In this document: piece by piece, positions 10,601 to 25,600 of the stretch | Layout of the letters: each line of letters opens with the position of its first letter | Numbering within the stretch: position 1 is the first letter of the stretch | Assembly (NCBI GenBank): GCA_033032175.1 | Contig: CM065328.1 | Coordinates: 6,200,690 to 6,264,689 of the forward strand | Direction of reading: 5' to 3' | Length of the DNA: 64,000 bases | Source: Saturnia japonica | Lineage: Eukaryota; Arthropoda; Insecta; Lepidoptera; Saturniidae | Program-made: the position numbers and the translations under genes | Notes under the pieces: generated by a model | Seen by the model: only the letters and a program-made list of their open reading frames with translations | Database searches by the model: none | What the model was told of the DNA's origin: nothing

Positions 10601-13600
10601 CGCACAATTTATTTTTAGAAAGTCTGGAAATCAAAGCTCCTTCTAAATGTGGAGGGGTGCGCAGACTGCAGCGGACTTATCTAGCTGAGATAAGTTTTTT
10701 GCTTCTCTCAACCATCTCGCAAAGCCAGCCATTAAGCAATCGCAATTAAGTGGATTATCTGCGAACATAGGATATATTTTCGTTCGTGTCATTACTGATA
10801 CAAAAAGTTATCTACTCCATTTATGTCTGGTTAACCCAATGAGTAAGTTTTCTATTAGTTTCTAATAATGGTTAAGTATCTGATATCCCATTATCTGATT
10901 AGGACTTGGTAAAGAGTGCTTAAAACACAAAGAAAGCAAACGGAATCTAATAACATAAATAATTATATATGATATGAATAAGTAAATATATTATAATGTA
11001 TTCCATAAATAGTATAGTATTACATGATAATGAATAAAAAAATTACGATTTCAGTTAACCTCAATAGAGGTGTAAGATTACAACGACAAAGATATTTCCC
11101 AACAAAAGCCCATAAAATATAGGCACAAAAGGCGAAATAGTTAAAAGTCATGCAACAATAACAGCGTGGCGTTCGGAAGGGTCTGAACAAAGAGGTCACG
11201 ACGTCACCTCGCTCAAATGTCGAGCATCGACAAATATCTCCCATAGACACACTGTTTAGAAGAATGATCAACGTTAAAAATATAGAAATATTTTTTTCTT
11301 CCAATTTCCTTAAATTAATGTAAAGTAGAAGTATCCTATATCAATAATCGAAGATGAGTAGTTAAAAGACTAATAAGTATATACTGCATAATACAGCCAA
11401 TATTAGCTGCTGCAAATATTACTTTAAGCATCGGTTTTCACAATGGTCATCCAAATCGCACCAAAAATAAATAAGTACATTATTATAACCCTATAAATCA
11501 ATAAAACGAAGAAATTCATTACATACAATAGAACTAATAATTATGGAAAATGTGTAAGCCTCCAAGTACACTATACTTAAAACCACTGAGTTACAAGAAA
11601 ATGCGTATCATCTCAACGCCATTACCTTCAATGGTAAATCGTCCAAGATCCTTGTGTAGTGCTAGTGCACCATCATCTATCATAGATACATCGTTATCAT
11701 GTAGAAATAACTCAGCTAGACTTCGGAGAGATTTTAGTGGTTCAGCTGACAGTGATCTTAAAAAATTGTGCGACAAATCCAAACGGATCAAACTTGTCAA
11801 TTTCGCTAATGATGCACCTGTAAAATGGTTTAGGATTAAATTCAATATTTCGAAAAGCGATTGAAATTTATCAACTGAAAGTCTTTAGAACTAGGAGGCA
11901 TACGCGTTTATGATCCGCAATCTAAATGAAATTGAATTAAAAATGAATTTATTTAAGTAATTAAAACGTATGATTGTCTAATTTCAGAGAAAATATAATT
12001 TAGATAGATTATTATAAACTATTATCTTAACATAGTTTGAATTACAATATTCAACTTCCGCCGTCAGATAAAAAAATGATAACAGAATGAACAAAAAATG
12101 AAAAGGAATGAAATTAATTATAGTACCTACCTACTTCAATATTACATTTGTTTTTATTAACACAGTTTATTTAAAGAAACGCTACGTCTCTCTTTATTTC
12201 CTGAGTCTGTTAGGATTCAACTGTTTTTATCCGGAAATTAAAACATCAGCAATCCGTTTAAATGCTTATTGGAATACTACGGCTATTATTACACAATATC
12301 TTTTTGAGAACAAAATTTTAATATTATAAGAATATTAACTAAACACTGCTCATATTATATATAAACTAGTTCGATAATGATTTAGTTTATTGTTAATTTC
12401 ATAATGATTATATATGGAGCATAATGCACAAGATTCTCTAAGTTTATTTTAGCGACAAATGTTGTTATTAACTTTGCTACTGAACGATAATCTATTTTAA
12501 TATAGAATGGATAAGTTTTGATAGTTATCAAATACTGTGCTTTACTCATAATACTCATTTTCTGTGCCGCTAATATTAGTTCGTCCTCGTTTCCACCAGG
12601 TGGTATGAGAGAAATTAAAATTTTGTAGTACTAATTGAAAACTTTAGAACAAATTAAAATGAAATTGAACTACTACTAAGACTCAACACGATAATTTAAA
12701 ATTTCCGTCTCTTACTTTTCTTTCTTTTGCATAATCACACAAAACAACGCTGATTTGGTCCAACGTAAAGAAAAACTTTTTAGAAACACTTACCCGAAAC
12801 TGCTACGATCTCGTTATGTGACAGATCAAGGTGAGTCAAATTCGTAAGATGCTTGAATGCATAGTCCTCCAGAACATCTATCTGATTATTGTGTAAGTTT
12901 AAAGTAGTTAGATTCGTCAAACCTGAAATTTATAGTCAACAATACTACCGATGATTTCCAAGTTTTATTAAAAATTACGAAATAATATTAATTATAATAT
13001 TGACTGCAATCGAATGGACCAAAAAACTCATGTTGGATAATTGCGAAATCTCCACTTATCAACGCTTTCTTACTGCTCAGTAAAACCTTAGCAAAGTTCT
13101 TAGTAAATTAAAAAAAATAATTAAGTGGCTTACCAGCCAATGCACCGCGTCGTATACTAGCAAAAGTATTGTCGGACAATTGAAGAGTTGCCAATTGACT
13201 TAAAGAGGGCACAGTAGTAGGTCCAAGAGGCCCTTCTAGTGCATTACTAGAAAGGTCCAAATCCTTCAGCGTATGGACTTTCTGCAAAATCAATTAAATT
13301 ATGTTTCCAAATTAAATTAGCGGGTTGTCAAGTTTCCAAACGGGTCTTATATAGTATTTGCATGCAGAAAATTCAAAACATATAAAATATACAAGGATAT
13401 ACCTACATTAATAAACATGTAATTATGTCTATATATGTTTTTATTTTATTTTTCAGATAGACATCCTTTATAAAGAACATTAACCATGAATACACGATAT
13501 TCCTTTCAAAAATTTTTGTCTGTCTGTGTGTCGTATCTCCGGATTTATGAAATTTTGTACATGAGAGTTTATGTCATTGGTCAACTGATAGACTATGACA

Positions 13601-16600
13601 ATTTTCAATAGTACTTTTAGAAAATGTATTTTTTTTTAATTAATTCTTATTTGTATTTAGTAATCATAAAAAAATATTTAGTTCTCAATCGATTTTGATG
13701 AAATGTTGTACACGGGAAGTATATGTCCTTTTTAATTCATTAATTATCAATAACACGAGTAAAAATATAATGACTGTATGAAAATAACTAATGCGTAATA
13801 AATTAGTGCGTAGCCTTGGCAACACCGCTAGTATTATACTTCTATGATTTTGTTCAATGAATGTATTGAACAATGTGTCAACATTCAAATTTTTCAGTCT
13901 CACCTTCAAAGCACTCAATGCAGGTACTTTCAACAAATTCCCTCTAAGTTTCAGAACGCTCAGCTTTACCAATGGTTCTAAGGCCTCGCCAGATATATCG
14001 GTCAACTGATTATCACTTATGTCTAAATACGTTAAATTTGTCATTCCCTGAAATAAATATAGAAGAGCATTTCTTATTTAATATTTACCTCTTACGATGA
14101 ATGTATAATAATTAGATTTAATATTCCTAATTTTTTTTGTCATTTCAAAGCAATGCTTTATATTATGTGGGTGCAAACCCTACGACCTCACATTTAAAAT
14201 TAACTATATTTATTTTCATTCTCATTTCAATCTCAAACACCGAGAAATTTAAGTTTATTAAAAGGAGAAGTAATAAATTTTATAACAGGTGTCCAGAAAG
14301 GGTATCGGGTATTTGTTTTCGCGCCATATTCGAAACGGGGCGTCTAAAGGGTGCGGGGAGGGGTTCGTGGCGTCCGCCATTTTGTGGAGTTTTAGTCACG
14401 ATGGAACAGTACTCGGGGACGCATCGCGCATTTTGCGTACGAGCGTATTATCGTAATGGTGATTCAATAGTGACTGCTCAACGTCTCTATCGTGCGGAAT
14501 ATCGTACAGGCCACGCGCCAAGTGACGATAGCATTAGGAAATGGATCAGGATGTTCGAGAATACAGGTGCGACAGTTAAAATTCAAAACTCTGGTCGTCC
14601 TCGTTCAGTTCGCGATGAAGAAACAATTGAAGAAGTTGAGGCGTCGGTTCGTCAAAATCCGTCTTTATCCATCCGAAAGCGAAGCCAAGCGTTGAACATC
14701 AAAAAACCGTCTTTACATTCGATTTTAAAGAAAGACTTACATCTAAAAGCCTATAAAATTCAATTGGTTCAAGAATTGAAGGATACGGACTATGCTAATC
14801 GACTGAATTTTGCGAACGAAATGCTGCAGCGATTTAACAACTTTAACAACATACTGTTCAGTGACGAAGCAAATTTTCACCTGAATGGTCATGTTAATAA
14901 GCAGAATTGTCGGTACTGGGCAGTGGAGAATCCGAGACGAAAGCATGAACGACCCCTGCATAGCCCAAAGGTCGTTTTTTGAGCCGCTATGTCTGCTAAA
15001 GGCATAATTGGTCCTTATTTTCATGAAGATCAACGAGGCCGAGCAATTAATGTGAATAGTGACCGTTATTGCGATATGTTGCGAAATTTTTTGGTCCCAG
15101 AGTTGCAGGAGTTTGCAGGTTTCAACTCAAGAACGTGGTTCCAGCAAGATGGGGCCACTTGCCATACCTCAAATGACTCAATGGAAGTTGTTAACGAATT
15201 ATTCCCTAATAAAGTCATTCCGCGAAGGGGTAACATCAACTGGCCTCCCAGAAGCCCCGACCTTAGCCCGCTTGACTATTTTGCATGGGGATACCTTAAA
15301 AGTAAGGTTTATCAAAACAATCCGACGAATCTAACCCAGTTAAAGCAAAACATCAGGTCAGAAATGGCAGCAATATCGATAGCTATGTGTCAACGTGTTA
15401 TCGCCAATCTTCGTTTCCGTTTAGAAGAGTGCCAGCAACGTAACGGTCATCATTTGGATAACATCATCTTTTCCAAATAATTCTCCAATTCATATGCTAA
15501 TAATAAACAATAAACATTTTTATTGCATACAAATAATTTTTGTTTCATTGAACTTACAAATACCCGATACCCTTTCTGGACACCTTGTATTTATATTTTA
15601 TAGACGACTAAACAATTTACAAATAACTGCTTGACACGATATGGAAATTTTGTACAGCAATACTTTGAAACACTAATTTCGTTGGCCAAAAAAGTTTTAG
15701 TTATAGTTTTCATTCGTACTTTTGTAAACAAGTCTACATGTGCGTATATTTCTGACATCATAAATTGTTAACAGATGACGCCTGAATATATTTTCATTAG
15801 CATCAACAGTTAGCAGTACAAGTCAAAATATATTGAACTATATTTTTTTAACGAAAACATTATTTTAAAATTATATGTCTGTACATTATCAATGGCAGTA
15901 GCGATAGGAACATAAGCTTTAAAATGATGTTTAAATCATTAATTTTGATGAAGAATTAACAGGGATATAGCTTTGCAAGGAAAAAACATATTTATGATTG
16001 AAATAAATTTATCATAAATTTACATACAATCCTCTGTCATAGTGTAAGTCTGTTAATGATGATTATGAATTAGTTGACTCACTTATATTACTTGAAAATT
16101 ATTAAAAATAGTATACCTTAAACGAACTAGGATCCAGAATGTGGATTTTATTATTGGATAAATCTAAACGATCAAGTTTCCATAGACGTGTGAGAGCTTC
16201 TGTTGGAACTGATGGTAGCTGGTTGCTTGGTAGACCTGTGAAAAAGTACACCAAAGTTACTTATAAAATAAGATGTGTGTTCAGTCAAAGTCTGCATAAA
16301 ACGGAACAAAACGTACACGTTTCAATATGGGCCAATTTGATTAGTGCATCGCAGTTGCGAACCGTTTTGGTGCTTCTTTCACCCCCCTTCCCCTTCCAAT
16401 TCCAACCCTCTCGTATCGCGCGCGCGCGCACCGTCACGAACACCGTTGCCGACATAAATTTAAGAAAAAATCCAAAAACTGTGATTCTGGTGGAATCCAA
16501 GTTTCCCGACCCTGACCTCTTCAAACCTGGTGAGTAATTGTGATATATCCAACAATGTGTATTGCATTATATTTACGAGCGCTAAGTATTTATCGTTAGA

Positions 16601-19600
16601 ATGTCACAATTTTTTTACAGTAACTTGGCATATTGATGGTACTCTTCCTGATAGTAACCACAGAAAAATCCAAACACAACGGTGACTACCGAGAGATCGA
16701 TATCCATTGGCGATCGCCGCTATCATGCCAATCTGCATAATCATTAGAGTTCAAGAAACGATTTAACAAAATGGTGGCTCTCATATTAAAACTGTCTAGG
16801 GAATTTTTGTGCATAGACCGGAAGATGGTTTCACAGCTCCATGGTACGACAAAGATAAGACCTAGAGAACTTTTGTGTAAAACTGTAACTCCAAAGCCTA
16901 GCACGTGTAGTTCTGTTGTGAACAGGCGAGTCGGGAATTCGATTGAACAGCTCATAGTCAAAGCATAAAAAACTAGCAACGTCTGTCTTGTGCACCGTGC
17001 ACGTACGTTTGAAGTTATATTTCTTTGAATAGTCACACTCGCTTTTATGAAGGTCTATAAAATATTACTTAAATTGTTAGTACATTTTAATTAACATCCA
17101 CCACAGCAAATGGGTAAATAGTAAATTATAAATAAGCAACAGGATTGGAATGAACAGAACATATTTTAAACATCTTTTTTTTTTTAATATTGGCTTTCTG
17201 CCTATGTAGGCAATTGTGCCAATGTCAAATGTGACAAATACACATTATAGAATTTAATTGTCAAATATTCAGCGTACTGTAAAATAACCCATAAAAAGGA
17301 TACATTGACACAACATAAACCAGTCACATGTATAATACTTGTTATGGGAATTGCAGGGTTAACTAATATAAACAAATCATCATCTGTATCATGGTGAGTG
17401 TTTAGAAGAGTTGTTTAATCTAATTCCTTAATCTCCACAGATCTCTTTTTCACAACAGAAATACACGTCACAGTTCTACAGTAACCTCCATCTCGGCACG
17501 ATTTAAAAAGTTTTCTGGTCTTATATTTTTTGTACCGTGAAGCTATTTTATTTATTTTATTTTAATATTTTAAGAAAACTTACAGCTAAGTACTTATTTA
17601 AGTTATATGTATAAATTAATGAAGGCCATTTACAAGTTCTCACATATAATTATGTACTTATATAAATAAAAAAATTAAGTAGACGGAAGAACACAAAAAT
17701 ATTAACAAAAGAAATAAGAATTCAAAAGAGCTTTCAACTTCTGCACAGTTGTATCAAATATATCAACGTCTAAATCACTAACCAATTTATTCATACTGCT
17801 GCTTACTCGAATGAAATAGGAATTTTGTCTGTGGGTAGCTCTAACAATAGGACTATAAAGTAAGTTAGGGTTTCTAAAAGATGCTGCCGGTACAAGTAGG
17901 TTAATTTTGCTCAGTATCTCCGAACAGTCAATTTGGCCATTGAGTATACACAAAAGATATGATACATCAGCTATTTCTCTTCGTGTATACAGCGGGAACA
18001 TATGAATTTTTTTACAGCGCGATGTGTAAACTGGTACAATTATTTCAGATTTAAACTGTAGGAAAAACGAAGAAACCGCTTTTGTATTTTCTCAATGCGT
18101 GTGACATATATACTATAATTGGGGTTCCAGACTTGAGATGCGTATTCAAGATGGGTTCAAACAAAAGAACAATAAAGAATTTTAAAAGTTTTAACACATT
18201 TAAATTCATTGGATAATTGAAATACAAACCCTAATGCTTTAGAAGCTTTTTTGACAACATTATCAATATGCTTATCAAATATTAGTTTGGAGTCAAAAAT
18301 AACACCTAAATCTCTAACAGCATTAACTCGTGATAATTTAGTATTTTTAAGAAAGTAATTGTGCAGAATCGGATTGAGTTTACGGGTATATGTTATAACT
18401 TGACATTTCGCTACATTTAAATCTAATTTATTGAGAGTACAATAATTTTGAAACTTATCTAAATCATATTGAATACGAACTACATCGTAAACAGTTTTAA
18501 CAGGACATATAATTTTAAGGTCATCAGCGTAGAGAAGAATTTTGCAAGTGGTAAAACAGGATGGTATATCATTAATAAAAATGTTAAAGAGCAGAGGACC
18601 CAATAAAGATCCCTGAGGAACTCCTGAAGGAATCTGCATCGGCGAAGATGTATAGCCATTTAGAACTACAGTTTGGCATCTGTTCTTGACATAAGATGAA
18701 AACCACCTAAACAAATTACCCCGAATCCCTATATCTCTCAGTTTGCAAAGCAGGATTTCATGATCTATAAATCAGTATAAATTACATCTACCTGGGCAGG
18801 CTCTGACATGTAGTAAGTTATGTAATCACTAGACAGGATAAGATTTGATGTAGTAGATCTTCCTTTTACAAAGCCATGTTGCCGATCGTTAAAGGAATGT
18901 TTAAGAGAAGGATAAAGTTATTTGAAAACTACTTTTTCGATACTTTAGAAAAAATGCAATGTTTGGAGATGGGTCTGTAGTTAATGACCAAGTCTTTAGA
19001 GCCATTCTTATGAACAGGCGTAATTAAGGCAGATTTCCATATATCGGGCATTATCCCATCTTTAAGAGAACGCTCATATAAAAGAGAAAGTGGGCCAGAA
19101 ATACTATTTGCACACTTAACTATTAAAATGGGAGGTATGTTATCAGGAACTGCAGATTTGTTAAGATCAAGAGTTTCAAGAATTTTTTGTATGTCAGAAC
19201 AGACAATTTCAATATAACTTATATTGGAAGAAGACTCAAAAATGAATGTTGAACCGTCTATAATAGGTGAAGAATTCTATGTATTATGTAGAAAAGAAGA
19301 ATGAAAATAGTCAGAAAACATGATACATATAATGTCACCTGATGCAGAAGAAACCAGACCATATTTTATCATAGATGGATAAGCATTACACTGGTTTTTA
19401 CTTTTCACATAAGACCAGAACGCTTTGGGAGATTTCAAAATATTAATTTCAATTTGAGAGATATAATTGTGGAACATATCTTTTTCCATATGTTTAGCTC
19501 GTTCCCTTAAAGTTACGAAAGAATTGTGATCAGATAAGTTCTTGTATTTTTTAAACTTTGATAAGAACTTGTATTTTTCTTTCAATATTTTAATGAGCAA

Positions 19601-22600
19601 CGATTTATATCAAAGTGGGTATTTATTATTAGGCGTAACAGTTTTCGAGGGAATAAACTTGTTTCGTAAACTAGTCAAAGTAGAGTAGAAAAACGAAACA
19701 GATATCTCAGATTCAGAGCTAAATTCATGGCGCAAATCTATTTCATTTATTCCTGTTGAAATTCCTGTTGGAATCATCTCCCGGCCAATGGTTTCCCTTC
19801 TTACGAAATCGGGTCCTTCAAGCGTAACGTGAAGAGATAATTATGCAGGCGGTATGATAGTGGCGACCGTCAATGCATTACGATCTCTCGGTGGTCGCCG
19901 TTGTGTTTACTTTGTACTGTGCTTACTACCATCAGGTACAGTACCGTCAATTATCCCAGTCACAAAATAATATTGTAAAAATTCACTCTCAAAATTCATT
20001 CATGTCACGGATAAGGAAATACGTATGTCTACGCCGCGCCGTGCTCCGTTTAATTGTATAAGGTGTCCAAGTTACACATTCAAGTGACCGGCGGCACATA
20101 AATTTTATCTCTAGTGCTTTTTTCTCTCAACCGCATGTTTGATATTCAGTAAAACAATTAAAAAATATACAATTCTTTGTAACAATACAAGATTAAAGCT
20201 GGTTTTGTGAAGATTACGAGGTTTTCATTTGTAAAGCTTCCTTATGTCAACTATTAGACAACGTATATCTTCAAAAATACGTCGAATAAAGTTACTGAAA
20301 TAAACTATAAGAAGCAATCTGTTTTTTTTAATGTGACTACAGTAGTCCTACAAATTAGCTCCTTCAAACAAACAAACAAAACAACCTCTTGGACTTTATA
20401 AAACTAATGGTATAGAAATTAAAAGGTAATAATAATTAATATTCTTCCTTATTTGTCTCATATCTAAGAGAAATTCACAGAACCAATAATTACCTTATAT
20501 TCCGCACTCTCGTTCCATAAACGAATTATTCATAATTGTAACGTCGTATAGTAAAAGGTATTCATTTTATACGGTAAAATCAAACTAAAGTATATAAACC
20601 GCGCGAAGGAAACTCGACCGGTCTTCAGGGAAATTAGTTACCTAATCTTATAAATTAAATATAATTAGCAGTAAGAATCGGTTTACACTATTACCTAAAA
20701 TCTGAGTGGCCTAGCTTTGTTCAGTATTTAAAAAAAAAAAGAAAACACCTATCTTTGTATAAAATTATCTAAATACAAAATTTCATCCGAGCCGCTTCCG
20801 AGAAACCAATAACATATATATTTATATACATGATACATATATACAAGTATTTCTCACTTAATAGTATTAGATAGTTTACGATATTATTATTATTCTTTAA
20901 CTAGGTAGCGATGTTTTAGGCCACTCGAGCCTAATTAACCGCAACCACCATACACGTGCTATCAAAACCACTTTATAATAACTCATTTACTAAAGTCGTA
21001 TTAAAACTTCGAAATATAAAACTGAAAGTATTGGCGACTTGCAACTTGGGTAAGGTACTAAATACAGCTAGTAAAGTAAAAGAAAAATGTGAAGCGTCAT
21101 GCAACGGGACTCCCGGCAGATGTGTAACTATCGAAATTTTATTATATTTTTATAATGAAATATAAATAAATAAAAATGATCAGATAGTTTGCTTACAAGA
21201 AACACACAACACGCTCTTTAAAGATATGTAGGGCAAAGATATATTTTTTCGGAGATTTCCTTCTGCTTCGGACAACCTGGCTTGTGGAATATCTTCACCC
21301 TACAGAAGATCGTAACCAAATAACCTTATGTTATGTTTCCAGACCTCTTCAGGGTAGGAGATTCAATGTCAGCAACGCGCAAGTGATACTCATTGTATAT
21401 TACAAGCGTCCATAGGCTACGGTAGCCGCTTATTATCAGGCGGACCTTATGCTTGCTTGCCACCTTTATTGTATAAATGAAAACATGTAAAGTAAAGAAG
21501 TGTTCAGTATAAAAGTTGCGAGGGGAACGCTGAATCGGAAAGACGGCACGTAGCGACGTCCCATCAGAACGCTTTTACTCTCGTCCAAATGCGCCATTAC
21601 ATATTTCACACCAAAAAGATATGAAAGCATATAAATAAATGATTTGATTACACACCCAAAGCCATAAGCGTTGTGGATACACTGCTAAAAGCACCTTGTT
21701 GCACTCTTCGTATATCACCGGAGGATATAACCAGTCCATGCAAGCCGACTCCAGATAACTCCAGCACTGAGGCTGCAGAGAGTACGGAAACTCCTCGTAG
21801 CGCACAATCCAGTAGAGAAACTGCCGTATTCTTATTTCTCGTTCGTTGTTCTCGAAGATGACGACCAATGATCTGTAAAATACATTCCATTAGAGACTGC
21901 TTAAATCAAGATCAAATAATCAAAATCGATAATACTTTATTCATCTATACAATTAATAAAATTGAAATGTCTGTTTGTAATGTCAAAATAACAGTTTTTT
22001 ACTAAATGTATATGATATTTATATACGATACCTATAACAAAAAACCCATTATTAAATTTTTTGTCTGTTTGTTCAGTGTATTCTCCGAAACGGTTAGACC
22101 GATTTTGACGGAACTTTCACTGATAGATATCTGATGTTATAGGAAGTAACTTAGGCCATTTTTATTTTAGAAAAAGAATTAGGGTTCCACACAAAAAAAA
22201 AGTTATGGTGAATCAATTCGGGCATAATAAACATTTTTGTTTTTAAATAGCTAGTACCGTGGCAGCAAGATTCGCGCGAGCATTCTGTAGTCCATGTGAG
22301 CGAAGCCACGGGCAAAGCTAGTTAGGCTATAAGAAGGCACTCAAATATTACTACCAGGTATCGAAAAAACATCCCAGTCATAGCCGTCTGGGCTCTGACC
22401 CTCAATCGGGTTTATCAATTATATTTCTTAACTTAAAAAAATGAAAGAACTGAATGCCGTCGCACGGGCACACGCGGGAATCGTACTACCCTCTCTGCCG
22501 GTTATTTTAGAGATAAAAATTCTTATTGTGGGTGGTCCTTAGAAGATAAACATATTATGCTCTTGCTGATTCTCTTTGTAGGTCTCTTTAATGTCTACAA

Positions 22601-25600
22601 TTTATTATGCAGTACATTAATTTGATATATCTCTTATGCCATACTCAGCGTAAACCATTTAAGTTCCCAAATTGATTCACTATGACCAGTTTTTATTCCA
22701 TTTGCAAGGAACCCTAATTTGTTATAATAATTAAAATAAAAGTCTAAGTTACTCCTTATAACATCAGCTATCTACCAGTGAAAGTCCCGTCAAAATCGGT
22801 TCAACCGTTTCAGAGATTGCACGAAACAAAAAGACGTATAAAATTTCATAATATGCATTTAGTAAAAATCTGTTATTTTGACATTACAAAAAGACACTTA
22901 CATTTTATTAATTGTATATATGTCATATATATATATATATGTGTGTGTAATAATTGCATATATTATTTTAGTGGATGTAAATTTCATGTACATAGAAAAA
23001 GTCTAAATCTACATACACATCGTCTACATCTATTCTACGTCTAGACTCCTAGACGTTACTATCATTCACAGAATGATCCACAAATTTTTGGACAATAAAA
23101 TTTGATTGTCCTTGATTGTCCTTGAACTTATTTTCCAGCAAAACAGTAATAGAGGGTTAATGGTTATTGTTATAGAACCTAACACTATTATCTCAAAAAT
23201 TACCATTTGGTATCAAATTATTGATCGTAAACGTAACAAAGAAATACAAATTTACTCATGTGCATATTGGCAGGATAAGTACGATTTCTCAGAAGTCTTG
23301 GTCCTCGACAGTGCTCCGCCAAAAACCTAGAAGCCTTTTTATGTAAAATTTCAGAAAATTTAACTTTAATTTATTATTTACCATAATTAACTATTGGTGT
23401 TTGGCGACAGATTTTCAACTTGAGGGTAGTAGTTACCCAGAAGGGCATTAGAAAATGCCTTACCACCATGCTATGTTTTAATCACGATGTTTTCCTTCAC
23501 CAAAAGTTCAGGCTCATTGCAGGGACTTGAATTCACTTCGATCGACACGATGTCCGTACACGCTACCACTGAGCCATAATTGTTTCAAAATCTATTATTA
23601 ATTGTTAAAGAGAAAACATTTTTTTTTTTCAATAAAAACTAACGTTCTCTGATAAAATACGAATTGATTTTTACGTTTAATTTGTAAACAATTACATAAT
23701 ACTTAGGTTACAGATATACATAGAGGTGAAGTAGAAGTAATTTGACATCATCATGATGCCATCACCACCATTTACGGAAAGCGGATGCTTTTTTAAAGTA
23801 TTTCAACTTTGCATTCCGTAGTGAACATTATAAAATCGTTTTTATTTATAATATTTTAATCACAATTTCAAATTACAAATAAACTTATCAAATCCTAATT
23901 AAAGTGTTTATTATATAGATAGGTAAAAATCACAAAAAAAAAATGTGTGTACCTTTTTTGCACGTTGAAATTATACTTATTTGGCGTAACAAAATAAAAG
24001 CTACCCCAAAAAATTTATCCCGCTTGTCAACAACATGAAGTTAATTTAATTACAATTACAATCAATGTTAATACTGTAAATTTATTCCACTAAAACTATT
24101 TAATTGTGTAATAAATTCATAACAATAATCAAAACAATAAAACTCACATGCTGCGCGAGTTACTTTCAATTTTACCTTCTATTAAACGCTCCAAATTAAT
24201 TATAAATTCAATAATTTATATATTGTTTAATAGAAAAACGTGTGAGATAAAGATAAGAAGGAGAATTTAAATGCTGCCTGAATCGTTTTTACTTAGAATA
24301 TAAAAATAAATTTACTAATTACGATATATTATTAAAAAATGGATGTACAAACTATTGGCTCAAAGATTAAAACTATTAGTACCGAACATCGTGGCATGAA
24401 ATTGCTTATTAAAAAATGAAATTTATGGCTACCTACTTAACATTAACTAAATAAAAACTAATAAGATAACTATATAAGTAAATTGTGAACACCACATCAG
24501 GTATAACACTCGCCATGAAGCGTTTTGCGTTCCGGGTATACACTTAAACATTAATCAAGAAATGTGATAGCGATCGCAACCACCATACACATAGTAATAA
24601 GCCTATCACAGTAACTCTCTTTTGATTTTCCGCGTTTTAAGATCAGTCAGTGCATATCCAGACTACTGAGAATCTGCAGTCCGACATGACAGGGAAGACC
24701 GGCAATGAATTGCCGTTACCTCCTCCTCCGTTTACCATCAAGAACGAATGCCGTAATTGTGCCGAGTTATAAAAAAGCTATCTCGTCAAACAGTCCTTTT
24801 TTATCCAACATGAATAATTTACTGTCAACGGCACAAACGAGTCGTTAGGTTTACCCGTCATATAATCCCGACCTTCAATGTCAATTCAGATTGACAAACT
24901 ATCCTGAAACTCGATTGTATTGTGCGATTGTCGTTTACAGTACGTTTCGTATGAATTAACAATTAATTCACGGAGTTTGAGAGAATATTACTAATTAATA
25001 AGTTTTGGGAAAGGTTTAAGGAAGGATTAAAAGATTTTACATTGAAACTTCTGGGCCGTCTCCTTTACTAAATGGTCAGGGCACATCTGTAGTAAGCAGG
25101 CAGTAAGGTCAAAAGGTCACATACGAGTTGTACATTTGGCCTCTTACATAAGAGGATAACTCATGCTTTGTAATTAGCATAAGAAATATAGGTAACAGAT
25201 CCTATGGCTAGGTTTCCCTCATAAACGACTACAGGTTGCTACAGCATAACAATATTTAAAAAGTTTCACCAACGCACACATACAAGCATCTTAGACATGG
25301 GTAACACTGCGCTACGCCGCGCAATTGCGCCAACTCAGTTCACTGCGTCGGATGTAAACACACTTATTCCAAACTAGCTGTGCCCGCAGCTACGCTCACG
25401 TGGATTACAGAATGCTATCGATCGAGCACACGCGCGAATCTTGCTCCTTCGCTCCGTTATTAACTTATTTACATAAAATCTAACGGCATTTTCACTACTC
25501 ACGGATATACGAATATTATATTGAGACTTTGATATTTCATGTATCCTAAGTTTTGAAGTCAATATGTGAGAATATGTCATAATAAAATTAATTATAAAGT

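Larger units (their letters stand above)
14048..16116 (-). other. Intron 3 of the LRR/FN3 gene, carrying a DD41D mariner
   Basis: A 2,069-bp intron (donor GTATAC, acceptor ATTTCAG). Apart from the mariner at 14285-15588 it is AT-rich with no gene. Without the transposon it would be about 770 bp. Confidence 0.7.
16236..21655 (-). other. Intron 2 of the LRR/FN3 gene (5.4 kb), repeat-filled
   Basis: Donor GTGTGT, acceptor TTTCACAG. It contains a GC-rich patch with a (CG)n run (16380-16535), a degenerate GGCGACC-type palindrome (16681-16730), a decayed LINE (17702-19755), another palindromic repeat (19760-19930) and a family F repeat (21225-21480). The remaining 19930-21225 is AT-rich; I see no gene in it. 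Confidence 0.6.

Noticed and set aside
11020..11304. Small secreted protein with a signal peptide ([20 protein letters not shown])
   Set aside because: It lies in an intron of the LRR/FN3 gene on the same strand, its phases do not fit the neighbouring exons, and the downstream translation is not protein-like. Kept as chance.
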